Below are positions 16,075 through 24,893 of a stretch of 64,000 nt of DNA, one piece after another. How positions within the stretch are numbered: the first letter of the stretch is position 1; every line of letters begins with the position of its first letter. A model generated the notes under the pieces. That model worked only from the letters and a program-made list of their open reading frames with translations, was not told the origin of the DNA and ran no database searches. Both the position numbers and the translations under genes were made by a program. The stretch comes from Bacillota bacterium (GTDB lineage Bacteria > Bacillota > Clostridia > Acetivibrionales > DTU013): the NCBI GenBank assembly GCA_023439545.1, contig JAEXNT010000036.1:27750-91749 (forward strand), in the 5' to 3' direction.

Positions 16075-18663
16075 ATGCGCGGAAAATTACTATCAATATC
16101 ATTAATTTTTATACTCCTGATGACCTTGATCCCCTTTCCGGGAATCGCCGGATCGGTTCCGGCAGAACAGCCGGCTGCCCAAAGTCAGAATTCGGCGATT
16201 CCTCAACGACCGGCTGCCAATGGGTTTTCCCGTCAATCGCCTTATGCGGGAACGGAGAAGGGATTGCGCCACTGGGTATACCAATCCGGCCTTCACACAG
16301 CATCAACGCCCGTAATCGGCTCGGATGGAACAGCGTATTTCACTGCTGGAAGGGACCTGGTAGCAGTCGATCGCACAGGTAAAAAATTATGGTCCTGGCA
16401 CAGTGTTGTTACGCTAACAAACAACCCTGAATTGAGCAGCAACGGTAAAATATTAATCACCACCGAAGCTGGAGATCTGTACGCTTTGGACTCCTCTGGT
16501 TCGGAATCGTGGGTATTCAGACATACACCCCCAAAAAATTCGGCTGTAGTATCCTGTTCGAGCTGCTCTGTAGGTCCGGACGGTACCGTCTATTATCTAG
16601 TCTGTTACGATTCTGTCGGCACATCCGTATTCACGTTATATGCTGTAAATCCGTATGGCACATTGAAATGGTCTTCCAAGAAAGAAGTACAGGGAACGTT
16701 GGCAAAAAAACCGGTAATAAGTAATGATGGGACGATTTATATAGAGTATATGACAGAGGCATTAATTAAAGGCGGTGGCAGGTTTCCTACTCTCGTAAGA
16801 GCCACTTACGTAGCTTTCAGCGCTTATAAGCTCAATGGCGATTTTATTTGGGAAAACAGAATTGTATCCAATAACTTGCTTAATATCACTTCCATTTGTC
16901 CGGACAACAAAGGCGGCGTAGTTGTCGGCGTTGAAAAAACACTTTATTTGATAAATCAAACCGGTCAGCATAGGCTGTTTGAATGCGGCGATCTATTCAG
17001 GGATGCAAACGGCATTGCATTGACAAACGACGGAAAAATAGCTTTCACATCCGGCGCCGCCGTATACCTCTGCGATACCGAAGGCGCTTTACAGTGGAAA
17101 TTCGATGCCGGTGACACTATCACAAGCATCCCTTTGGTGGATAAAAAAGGAAATATATTCTATTCATCGTCCAGGGGCAGCTTATATTGCCTGGACATGC
17201 AGGGAAAACAAAAATGGAAAAGTATGCTTACAGGCGAAGTCTACGGTTCTTCTCCAATGATACGGAATGACGGCGTGATTTACCAGCTTACAGGCAGCGG
17301 CGACCTGAACGCGGTCGGTAAAATAAGGGTCAAGTCGGTATCTCTTAACACTCACAAGGTCACCCTGCTTTCAAAAGGAATGAAAGGTATACTGAAGCCA
17401 AGCTATAGTCCCGACAATACGATCGATAATGCCATGGAATGGAGTTCCAGCAATCCGGCGGTCGCTATAGTGGAGGACGGTGTGGTCACTCCTGTTTCCG
17501 CAGGCAGGACGCTGATAAAAGTGTATTCCGAAGAAGACAATATTTCAGATACCTGTGAAGTCACGGTCTTAACAAAGCCGGAGACAGATATGGCTCTGAC
17601 CTGTGACACCGTATTAAGTCAGACTGCATCGCCATATCTGGGTGTATTCACTTTCCAGAACCTCACGCTGAATGGCGGCGTAACCTTGACAAGCGAGGGT
17701 ACCTCTGAGATCGAACTGATCGTCAAGGGGGTTTTGAGCATAGGTAAAAATGCTTCGATCCGCGTAAGAAACGGCTGTTATCCATCAGCTCCGGCTCTGC
17801 CCGTATCTTCGCTCTCGGCAGAAACCCTGAAAGAAACTGTAATCCTGAGGAATATAAGCGTTTTGAGCATTCCCAAAATCTATGGCAGGGGTGGAAAAGG
17901 CGGCGACGGCGGAAGAGGAACAGACTACGGCGGCGGAGGCGGTGGAGGCGGTTATGGCGGGGGAACCGGCGGTAACGGCGGCAGTGGGAAAGTTTATTCC
18001 CAGTATGGCGAGGAGCTTGAAAACGATAAAAAAGGCATTGGTAAATCAGGTGAGAGCGACGGTAAAAACGGAGGCAGCTCTTTAGGTTACGGCATTTTAT
18101 ATGATATTACAATTCCAGGCGGCCAGGGCGGCGAAGCATTGAAGACAGGAAATTCGGGAGTTGTCGGTTATCATAGTGTTGACGGCGGCAGCGGAGGCGG
18201 CGGCAATGGAGGAAGCGGCGGAGCAGGCATGTTCGGCAGCATGTCTGCTAAAGAGGCAGTAACAGGTCCTTCAGGCGGTGGTGGCGGCGGCTACGGCGGA
18301 GGCGTCCTTGTGATCGCAGCCGGATCTATCAATGTTATGCCCGGTAATATTCCCTGCTTCATAGTTTCGGGGCAAATGGGCGGAAAAGGCGGCTACCCCA
18401 ACGGTCAGGACGGAGAAAACGGTGAAGGCGGACTGCTTGTCATCGAGACAAACAGCTACAGACCATCGTTGTCACACTGGAATATCGGAACGGGCAGCAT
18501 AGAGTGCAGCAATCCCGGCATTAACGGCGGACACGGAACTGTAACTGGAAATCCTCAGAAGGTATTTATCAACGGCAGAGATATGAGCATTTACGACGAT
18601 AAATCCATAAAGGCGTTCAATACCGGCGACAGGTCGGCGGCATTAATAGCTGATTTAAGCTAG
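16075..18663 (+). CDS. Secreted PQQ-like beta-propeller, Ig-like and glycine-rich surface protein (copy 2)
   Basis: 862 residues, the same architecture as the gene upstream: signal peptide, propeller blades to about 415, Big_2-like domain about 425-505, glycine-triplet region about 600-800 (shorter than in copy 1) and the same C-terminal tail (FINGRDMSIYDDKSIKAFN). Even the sequence before the start (gatggtgaaatatgcg) is shared. DNA identity is uneven: 16181-16318 matches 13444-13581 almost base for base, and the last 300 bp match copy 1 nearly perfectly, while the propeller centres differ widely. That pattern points to tandem duplication followed by local gene conversion or purifying selection at the ends. 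Probably co-transcribed with copy 1. Confidence 0.9.
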   Translation: MRGKLLSISLIFILLMTLIPFPGIAGSVPAEQPAAQSQNSAIPQRPAANGFSRQSPYAGTEKGLRHWVYQSGLHTASTPVIGSDGTAYFTAGRDLVAVDRTGKKLWSWHSVVTLTNNPELSSNGKILITTEAGDLYALDSSGSESWVFRHTPPKNSAVVSCSSCSVGPDGTVYYLVCYDSVGTSVFTLYAVNPYGTLKWSSKKEVQGTLAKKPVISNDGTIYIEYMTEALIKGGGRFPTLVRATYVAFSAYKLNGDFIWENRIVSNNLLNITSICPDNKGGVVVGVEKTLYLINQTGQHRLFECGDLFRDANGIALTNDGKIAFTSGAAVYLCDTEGALQWKFDAGDTITSIPLVDKKGNIFYSSSRGSLYCLDMQGKQKWKSMLTGEVYGSSPMIRNDGVIYQLTGSGDLNAVGKIRVKSVSLNTHKVTLLSKGMKGILKPSYSPDNTIDNAMEWSSSNPAVAIVEDGVVTPVSAGRTLIKVYSEEDNISDTCEVTVLTKPETDMALTCDTVLSQTASPYLGVFTFQNLTLNGGVTLTSEGTSEIELIVKGVLSIGKNASIRVRNGCYPSAPALPVSSLSAETLKETVILRNISVLSIPKIYGRGGKGGDGGRGTDYGGGGGGGGYGGGTGGNGGSGKVYSQYGEELENDKKGIGKSGESDGKNGGSSLGYGILYDITIPGGQGGEALKTGNSGVVGYHSVDGGSGGGGNGGSGGAGMFGSMSAKEAVTGPSGGGGGGYGGGVLVIAAGSINVMPGNIPCFIVSGQMGGKGGYPNGQDGENGEGGLLVIETNSYRPSLSHWNIGTGSIECSNPGINGGHGTVTGNPQKVFINGRDMSIYDDKSIKAFNTGDRSAALIADLS

Positions 18664-18721
18664 TGATTCAGATGTGGCGTCAGGCCTGCGATTATATTTA
18701 AGCGGTCTGCGTGCAGATATG

Positions 18722-18754
18722 AAAAAAGGCCGGTGCACCGCACCGGCCCTTTTC
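18722..18754. terminator. Bidirectional terminator between convergent genes
   Basis: Stem GGCCGGTGC (18728-18736) / GCACCGGCC (18740-18748) with a 3-nt loop has six A on its left and CTTTT on its right. It serves the plus-strand surface-protein pair and the minus-strand dehydrogenase operon. Confidence 0.9.
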
Positions 18755-18763
18755 CATATAACC

Positions 18764-19801
18764 TTAAATTTTTATTAGGGCCTTTACGACGTCATTTTTG
18801 TTTTCTATAACGAAATCAAAGGCTTTATCACTATCCTCAAAATCGAATTCATGAGTTACGATCCCCTTGACGTCGATCTTTCCGTCAGCAATCGCCCCGA
18901 TGGCCGAGGGATACAGGTTGCGGTAACGGAAAACGGTTTTGATATCCGCTTCCTTGACCATGATCTGCATGAAATTGAAATCGATTATATCCTTGGGCGC
19001 CAGACCTACCAGTACAATTGTCCCGCCCCTCTTGATGAGGTAAGGACACTGCTTTATAGTGTGTTCGCTCCCGGCGGTCTCGATCACCTTGTCGACGCCG
19101 GCTCCGTTCGTAAGCGCCATTATCGTTTCGACCGCATTTTCGTTTTTAGCGTTTATGACACGCGTAGCGCCAAGATTTACTGCAACTTCCAGACGTTTAT
19201 CAATGACATCTACAACAGTAACCTCAGTTGCCCCATATGCTTTACAGGCCAACAGCGTCACCAGACCGATAGTTCCGGCTCCGAGAATGACCACCTTGTC
19301 CCCGAGCCTGACATTGCCCTGCGCTGCGGCATGAAGTCCTACTGCAAGCGGTTCGACAAGCGCTCCCTCTTTGGTGGATACATTATCCGGCAGCTTGAAT
19401 GCCATATTTTCAGGGAAGGCCATGTAATTCATCAGGCAGCCGTGATAAGGCGGGGTAGCCAAAAACTCAACATCGGGACACAAATTGTACTTTCCCGACC
19501 TGCAGAATTCGCACTGACCGCAGGGAACGCCAGGTTCCAGCGCTACTTTGTCGCCGACTTTAAGTCGTTTGACATTTTTACCGGTTTCGACGACAACGCC
19601 TGAGCATTCATGTCCCAGTATGAAATCGCCTTCGACAACAAAGTCGCCGATCCTCCCATGCTCCAGATAGTGCACATCCGAACCGCATATCCCTACGTAT
19701 TCAATTTTTATCAGCACCTGATCCTCTTTCGGCATGGGAACGCTGACCTCACGCATTTCCATTTTTCTCAGACCTGTCATATAAAACGCTTTATTCGTCA
19801 T
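18764..19801 (-). CDS. Zinc-dependent polyol dehydrogenase (sorbitol/xylitol dehydrogenase-like)
   Basis: 345 residues, medium-chain dehydrogenase. The catalytic zinc site is Cys in GICGSDVHY and His in ILGHECSG (GHE motif); the structural zinc loop is CGQCEFCRSGKYNLC. The Rossmann motif is GAGTIGLVTLLACKAYGA, and the Asp in TVVDVIDKR favours NAD over NADP. The sorbitol dehydrogenase branch oxidises polyols (sorbitol, xylitol, ribitol) to ketoses in the cytoplasm. It is the last gene after an RbsA/C/B-type importer, separated by a stem-loop, so the importer probably brings in its substrate or a related sugar. The exact polyol is open. Confidence 0.9.
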   Translation of the reverse strand: MTNKAFYMTGLRKMEMREVSVPMPKEDQVLIKIEYVGICGSDVHYLEHGRIGDFVVEGDFILGHECSGVVVETGKNVKRLKVGDKVALEPGVPCGQCEFCRSGKYNLCPDVEFLATPPYHGCLMNYMAFPENMAFKLPDNVSTKEGALVEPLAVGLHAAAQGNVRLGDKVVILGAGTIGLVTLLACKAYGATEVTVVDVIDKRLEVAVNLGATRVINAKNENAVETIMALTNGAGVDKVIETAGSEHTIKQCPYLIKRGGTIVLVGLAPKDIIDFNFMQIMVKEADIKTVFRYRNLYPSAIGAIADGKIDVKGIVTHEFDFEDSDKAFDFVIENKNDVVKALIKI

Positions 19802-19840
19802 TCATCTTCACTCCTACTGTTCTATAGTTTCTACTTAATA

Positions 19841-19874
19841 CAATATGCGCGGACACTGGCGTCCACGCATATTG
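19841..19874 (-). promoter_or_regulatory. Intercistronic stem-loop between binding protein and dehydrogenase genes
   Basis: CAATATGCGCGGAC (19841-19854) pairs with GTCCACGCATATTG (19861-19874) with one internal mismatch. No U-tract follows on the minus strand, so it is more likely an RNA-stabilising or partial-stop structure that keeps the binding-protein message more abundant than the dehydrogenase message. Confidence 0.6.
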
Positions 19875-19888
19875 CGGAAATTTCACCC

Positions 19889-20893
19889 TTACTTTATTGC
19901 TCCGGTCTTTTTGAACATCTCGATATATTGATCAACAGTATCTTTTGTTACCAGCGGGTTTCCGATATCTGTATCTATCTGTTTGGATTCGCCTGTCAAA
20001 AGCTTGTTGCTTGTGTCCAGAAGCCTTTCTGCTAGGTCGTACGCGCTCTGCAAAGTGGTTGAAGTCATTCTGCCCTCTTTTATCAGCAGGCATGCCTCTG
20101 CAGTTCCGTCTACACCGTAAGCAAGCATGTTTTTGAATTTCGGGTTATCCTTTACAACTTCAAGTGCGCCTGCAGCCATGTTGTCGTTCATGGAAATAAC
20201 GGCGTCGATCTTGTCATTGGCCTGCGCCCAGTCTTCCATATACTTCATTGCCTCGTCCTTGTTCCAGTTTGCAATCTGTTCGCCAACGATCTTAACATCG
20301 GAACGCTTGTCAAAGAACTCTTTCTGCCAGCTCTTGCGTCTTTCATCAGCATGGAAATTGCCGGAAGGGCCATCCAGTACTACTACATTGGCATTCTGCG
20401 GAATCTGTTCGAGTGCTGCGCGAGCATTTGCTGCCGCCTGTTCATAGGGGTTGGCGTCTACGGAGGAAGCGCCTTCAATGCCTGAAATACGTGCATTGGT
20501 AGTGATAGCAAATATGCCTGCTTTTACAACCTTTTCGACATAGGGCCTCTGAGCTTCTCCATTGTTCGGCTGTACGATAACAAGGTCATACTTGTTGGTA
20601 ATGGCATTTTCTATCATCGAGTTTTCTTTATCGTCATTCGCCTGGCCGTCAAAAACGTCAAGCTTTATATTAGGATATTTCTTTGCTTCTTCTGTAACAG
20701 CATTGGCAAGCCATGCTGCGAACGAATCAGATTGTGCTCTTGCAATATAGGCTACCTTGTATACTTTCTGGGCGCCTGTACTGCCTGACTGTGTCGTCGA
20801 CGATGACGGCGCAGGTGTGTCGTTTGTTCCGCAGCCTGCTAAAAGCGTCATTCCTAAAGCCATTGCAATCATACCTTTAAATATTTTTCTCAT
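19889..20893 (-). CDS. Sugar-binding lipoprotein of RbsB-type ABC importer
   Basis: 334 residues from the ATG at 20893 (GGATGGAG lies 7 nt upstream, so I reject the ATG 12 bp earlier). Signal peptide and lipobox LLAGC, then a Ser/Thr/Gly linker. The mature part follows the periplasmic-binding-protein type I fold (Peripla_BP_4): KVAYIARAQSDSFAAWLAN, an INSM/NDNMAAGALE-type segment in the second lobe, and AYGVDGTAEA in the hinge region. It should capture a sugar or polyol outside the membrane and deliver it to the permease encoded 84 bp upstream. A small stem-loop (AAACAGC/GCTGTTT, 20921-20937) lies in that gap. Confidence 0.93.
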   Translation of the reverse strand: MRKIFKGMIAMALGMTLLAGCGTNDTPAPSSSTTQSGSTGAQKVYKVAYIARAQSDSFAAWLANAVTEEAKKYPNIKLDVFDGQANDDKENSMIENAITNKYDLVIVQPNNGEAQRPYVEKVVKAGIFAITTNARISGIEGASSVDANPYEQAAANARAALEQIPQNANVVVLDGPSGNFHADERRKSWQKEFFDKRSDVKIVGEQIANWNKDEAMKYMEDWAQANDKIDAVISMNDNMAAGALEVVKDNPKFKNMLAYGVDGTAEACLLIKEGRMTSTTLQSAYDLAERLLDTSNKLLTGESKQIDTDIGNPLVTKDTVDQYIEMFKKTGAIK

Positions 20894-20977
20894 TTTACGC
20901 TCCATCCTTTTTTATATTTTAAACAGCATTGCTGTTTAATACGTAATAATATTTCCGATATAACCTGTCCTTAAAAC

Positions 20978-22009
20978 CTAGGCTTTCTTTTTGAATCTTA
21001 GTACGTCCAATATGCCTTTCCTCGCTTCAGAGTTCTTTTCTCCTACTCTTCCAAGCATGCTCTTCGTCCTGCGGTTCTTTGAATAGATATCGTAGATGAC
21101 GGCAAGAGCGATGATTGCGCCTCTTACTATCTGCTGCATATACGAGTCTACATTCTTCAGGTTCATGATATTGTCCAGGAAGCCTACGATGAACGCACCT
21201 GCCAGAGTTCCGCCCGCAGTGCCTATACCTCCCGAGAAGCTGGTACCGCCGATTATCGCGGCAGTGAGCGCCGTAAATTCATAATTCACTGCACCGTTCG
21301 GAAGGCCGGCATTTACGCGGGACATAAAGAGTACTCCCGCAAGCCCTACAAATATACCGTTAATAATGAATACCTGATATTTGACCTTGCTTACGTTGAT
21401 ACCTGAAGCAACGGACGCTTCCTCATTTCCTCCGACAGCATACAATGAACGTCCGAACCTCGTATGCCGCAGGATATACCATGTCACGATACCGATCAGT
21501 ACGAGGAACAATATCGGGATAGGAATGACGCCTATGTCGCCCTGTCCTAATACCGTAAAGTTGCCCAACTGAAGTATGTTCTGACCCTTCGTATACAACA
21601 GAGCCAGACCGCGGGCTACGGTGAGCATGGCTAGAGTTGCGATAAAAGGCGGAGCCTTGAATTTGCTTATCATAAGTGCGTTTACCAGGTTGCATATGAC
21701 TCCGGTCAGAATCCCTACGGCAATAGCTACCACAAGGGATCCTGTAGCCTTATATGCCGATACTGAGAATACGCCTGCCAGCGCAAGCACCGAACCTTGT
21801 GAAAGGTCGAGATTACCGCTTATTATCAGCAGTGTCTGGCCAAAAGCCAGAATGGTCGTTACCGCCAACTGCCGCGATATGTTTGTCATATTGTTGACAG
21901 ACAGAAAGTTCGGATTTGCCAGTGAGCTTATGACGAATAGCAGCACGAGGACCATATATATGCTGTATTTCTTTTTTGCCGTACTCCAGAAATTGCTTCT
22001 CAGATCCAT
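20978..22009 (-). CDS. RbsC-type sugar ABC transporter permease
   Basis: 343 residues with about 9-10 TM segments from 15 to 310, BPD_transp_2 family. Family landmarks are LIISGNLDLSQGSVLALAGV near the N-terminus and AAIIGGTSFSGGIGTAGGTL near residue 240, then a basic cytoplasmic tail. GAGGTGA precedes the start, which lies 2 bp from the ATPase stop, so the two are translationally linked. It forms the membrane channel of the ROK-controlled importer. Confidence 0.95.
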   Translation of the reverse strand: MDLRSNFWSTAKKKYSIYMVLVLLFVISSLANPNFLSVNNMTNISRQLAVTTILAFGQTLLIISGNLDLSQGSVLALAGVFSVSAYKATGSLVVAIAVGILTGVICNLVNALMISKFKAPPFIATLAMLTVARGLALLYTKGQNILQLGNFTVLGQGDIGVIPIPILFLVLIGIVTWYILRHTRFGRSLYAVGGNEEASVASGINVSKVKYQVFIINGIFVGLAGVLFMSRVNAGLPNGAVNYEFTALTAAIIGGTSFSGGIGTAGGTLAGAFIVGFLDNIMNLKNVDSYMQQIVRGAIIALAVIYDIYSKNRRTKSMLGRVGEKNSEARKGILDVLRFKKKA

Positions 22010-22010
22010 T

Positions 22011-23519
22011 TCAATTCACCTCATTCGTTAGTGTGCCGGTGGCGTATTTCATGATAAGTTCCTGGGAAAAATCCTCCCGCTTGATTTCACCTGTTATACT
22101 GCCTTTTGCCATTACATAGATCCTGTCGCACATCCCGATCAACTCGGGCAGTTCCGACGAGACCATGATAACGACCTTCCCTTCCTTGACAAGCTCGGTT
22201 ATCAGCTTGTATATCTCATATTTTGCTCCGACGTCTATTCCTCTGGTCGGTTCGTCAAGTATCAGGATGTCCGGGTTCAGGAGCATCCATTTTGCCAGTA
22301 CGACTTTCTGCTGATTTCCTCCGCTTAGGGATGCTATAACTGTATCCAGGCTTGGCGCCTTCACTCTAAGTTTACTGAAAAGCTCTGAAACAACCCTGTT
22401 TTCAACCTTTTTGTGGAGGCGCAACCCGTAGAATACCCTTTTTAAGTTCGAAAGGGTAGTATTTTCCTTCACGGACCGAACCGGGATGATGCCATATCTT
22501 CTTCTATCCTCGGAAAGCATGACCAGACCGTTGTCCATACTTTGCCTGACATTTTTTACAGAGGCTTTCCGGCCTTTGATTACTATGTCTCCCGAGGTTA
22601 TCGGATCGAGGCCGAACAGAGAACGCATCACTTCCGTCCTCCCTGCGCCCATCAGGCCTGCGAAGCCTACTATCTCGCCTTTTTTCACTTTAAAGCTTAC
22701 ATTCCGGTAAACGCCTGTACTGTTCAGATTTTTGACTTCCAGTATGTTTTCACCGGTTTTGACCTGCTCCTTAGGATAGGTATTGGTAAGCTTACGACCC
22801 ACCATCAGCGATATCACGGTTTCGATATCCAGTTCCTCTTTAGGGTGGCTTTCCACTACCGTTCCATCTCTGAACACGGTTATCTCGTCCGCGATCTGAA
22901 ATACCTCGTCCAGCTTGTGTGAAATGTATATTATACTGACACCCCTGGCCTTCAGCTCCCTTATCTTGACAAACAGCCTCTCCACTTCTTTCAGAGTGAT
23001 TGCCGATGTAGGCTCATCCATTATGATGATGTCTGATTTGTTTGAGATAGCCTTGATGATCTCGAGCATTTGTATGTCCGATACGGTAAGATCCTTCAGG
23101 AGCGTAGTCGGATAATACGGAAGATTCTCGGCCTTCAGGAGTTCAGTCGTGCTTCTTCTGACTTCCTTCCAGTCCACTGTACCAAATTTGTTCACCGGAA
23201 GCTTTCCAAGGAAAATATTTTCCTCCACGGTCATCTCGGGAACGTAATTCATCTCCTGGAATATCATCGATATGCCGAGGTTTCTGGCCTGTATGGGATT
23301 CTGTATTTTAACGGGTTTGTCATCAATGAATATCTGGCCGCAATCAGGCTGGTAAATACCGTTGATGATCTTCATCAGGGTAGATTTCCCTGCGCCGTTC
23401 TCTCCGCACAATACATGGACAGTTCCCTTTTTTACGGAAAAATCGATCCTGTCAAGAGCCTTTACTCCCGGGAAAGACTTCTCGATTTGTGAGACTCTCA
23501 GTTTGATTTCTGTATTCAT
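22011..23519 (-). CDS. RbsA-type sugar ABC transporter ATPase (two fused ATPase domains)
   Basis: 502 residues. The N-terminal ATPase domain has Walker A GENGAGKST (about 39-47), signature LTVSDIQMLEI (degenerate) and Walker B IIIMDEPTSA. The C-terminal domain has a degenerate Walker A (GLMGAGRTE), signature LSGGNQQK and Walker B ILILDEPTRGIDVGAKYEIY. This asymmetry is normal for RbsA/XylG/MglA. The gene is first in the importer operon. Its promoter at 23617-23644 leaves about 90 nt of leader, and the ROK regulator lies just upstream. Confidence 0.96.
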   Translation of the reverse strand: MNTEIKLRVSQIEKSFPGVKALDRIDFSVKKGTVHVLCGENGAGKSTLMKIINGIYQPDCGQIFIDDKPVKIQNPIQARNLGISMIFQEMNYVPEMTVEENIFLGKLPVNKFGTVDWKEVRRSTTELLKAENLPYYPTTLLKDLTVSDIQMLEIIKAISNKSDIIIMDEPTSAITLKEVERLFVKIRELKARGVSIIYISHKLDEVFQIADEITVFRDGTVVESHPKEELDIETVISLMVGRKLTNTYPKEQVKTGENILEVKNLNSTGVYRNVSFKVKKGEIVGFAGLMGAGRTEVMRSLFGLDPITSGDIVIKGRKASVKNVRQSMDNGLVMLSEDRRRYGIIPVRSVKENTTLSNLKRVFYGLRLHKKVENRVVSELFSKLRVKAPSLDTVIASLSGGNQQKVVLAKWMLLNPDILILDEPTRGIDVGAKYEIYKLITELVKEGKVVIMVSSELPELIGMCDRIYVMAKGSITGEIKREDFSQELIMKYATGTLTNEVN

Positions 23520-23616
23520 TGCCTACCCCCATAGTCGGCTTTAAAATAGGCGCAACTTAATAAGAATATTTTGTAAATGTGTTTTTTTAAGACTTTTAAA
23601 AATTGGTTTTAATAAG

Positions 23617-23644
23617 ATTATAAAGATTTCTAGCTTTCTGTCAA
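23617..23644 (-). promoter_or_regulatory. Consensus sigma-A promoter of the sugar importer operon
   Basis: Minus strand TTGACA (23644-23639), a 16-bp spacer and TATAAT (23622-23617). Both hexamers are perfect, which suggests that expression is limited by a repressor, probably the adjacent ROK protein. I cannot point to a convincing long palindrome. Confidence 0.8.
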
Positions 23645-23675
23645 CCAATAAAATGTGGAAAAAGAAAACGTTTGT

Positions 23676-24821
23676 TCAAATGCTGTCGATGAAACCTTTG
23701 ACGTGTAACAGGGCTGCACCCACAGCTGTAGCTTCCAGCTTGTACTTGCAGACATGCAGGTATGAACCGTCAGTCTCGAAAGTATTCCTCCCGGCAACGA
23801 GTTCCCTGAGTTGATCTACATAATCGTCCATATAGGCGCCGGCATAACCACCCAGAATTATGTTGCAGTCATACAGCATCCTGAGATTATTGATCGTAAT
23901 CGCCAGATATTTGGCATATTCATCCCAGATGTACTTCTGCGGCTGCTTTCCGAGCTTCAGCAATCTGAAGAACTCGGCGATGTTACCGTTAGTGCTGTCC
24001 GAAAGGATCTTTGCGGAGCAATAAGTGTCCACACAGCCCTTTTGACCGCAATAGCAGACACGTCCATCCGGAATTATCGTCATATGTCCGAATTCTCCGC
24101 CGCGGCGGTTCTGACCCTGGTATATATTCTCCCCTATTATCACAGATCCGCCGACACTGTTGTTAAGAGAAAGATAAACCGCAAACTGCTCGCCGAAGCT
24201 TCCCCATAGTTCTGCAAATCCGCCTGCATTGGCATCATTGCATATTACACATGGGTAAGGAATGAATTCCGAAAAGCTTTTTACGCTTCCGCCCTTGAAA
24301 TCTATAACGGCGGCATAGCTTACGGTCAGACTGTCGATGGACAGTATCGCAGGCAACGCTATCCCAACTCCGAGTATCTTTGACTTATCTGTGCCGGAAT
24401 CTGCTATGAATCCATCCAGCTTCTTTCCCAAACCTTCAAAGTACTTTTTGGAATTTTCAAAAGGATATTTCAATCTGACATGCTTTATGACATTGCCGCT
24501 CAGATCTATCATTACTATTCCCGCATGGTTGCGCGTGATGTCAAGTCCTATCGCGTACCTGGCGGTGCTGTTGTAAACTATTGCTTTGGCCTTTCTGCCT
24601 CCCGTTGACTCGAACACGCCTGCTTCGACGACAAGCTTGTTCTCCTGCAGCTCTTTAAGGTTTTGGGTGACCGTAGGCAAACTGAGTTTAAGTGCGGAAG
24701 CCAGTTCGTTTATCGATATGGGATCATGCCTGTACAGATACCTGTATATATTGTTGCGGTTGATCTTTTTGACTTCGATGCTGCTGGCCCTCTCAGCTGC
24801 CAATTTTCTCACCACTTTCAT
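23676..24821 (-). CDS. ROK-family transcriptional repressor (XylR/NagC-like)
   Basis: 381 residues from the ATG at 24821; the frame is open 54 bp further but with no better start, and no strong ribosome binding site is visible. The N-terminus (about 15-75) is a winged helix-turn-helix (ISINELASALKLSLPTVTQN). The rest is a ROK sugar-kinase fold: AIGLDITRNHAGIVMIDLSG, then the zinc-type ROK signature with His in GHMTIIPDG and Cys in CYCGQKGCVDTYC. In this family the kinase-like domain usually binds the inducing sugar and releases DNA. Upstream of and parallel to the importer genes, so it most likely represses them and perhaps itself. Confidence 0.92.
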   Translation of the reverse strand: MKVVRKLAAERASSIEVKKINRNNIYRYLYRHDPISINELASALKLSLPTVTQNLKELQENKLVVEAGVFESTGGRKAKAIVYNSTARYAIGLDITRNHAGIVMIDLSGNVIKHVRLKYPFENSKKYFEGLGKKLDGFIADSGTDKSKILGVGIALPAILSIDSLTVSYAAVIDFKGGSVKSFSEFIPYPCVICNDANAGGFAELWGSFGEQFAVYLSLNNSVGGSVIIGENIYQGQNRRGGEFGHMTIIPDGRVCYCGQKGCVDTYCSAKILSDSTNGNIAEFFRLLKLGKQPQKYIWDEYAKYLAITINNLRMLYDCNIILGGYAGAYMDDYVDQLRELVAGRNTFETDGSYLHVCKYKLEATAVGAALLHVKGFIDSI

Positions 24822-24893
24822 AAATGACTTTACATAATGTATTTCAATTATAATCGCGAGCAAGTGCCAATGCAATAGACAAATTTGCCATTT

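Noticed and set aside
18851..19603. 250-codon plus-strand open frame opposite the polyol dehydrogenase
   Set aside because: It is the antisense shadow of a clear dehydrogenase gene, has no family pattern and no ribosome binding site. Similar long shadows lie opposite the acyl-CoA synthetase, nrdJ and the MCP genes.
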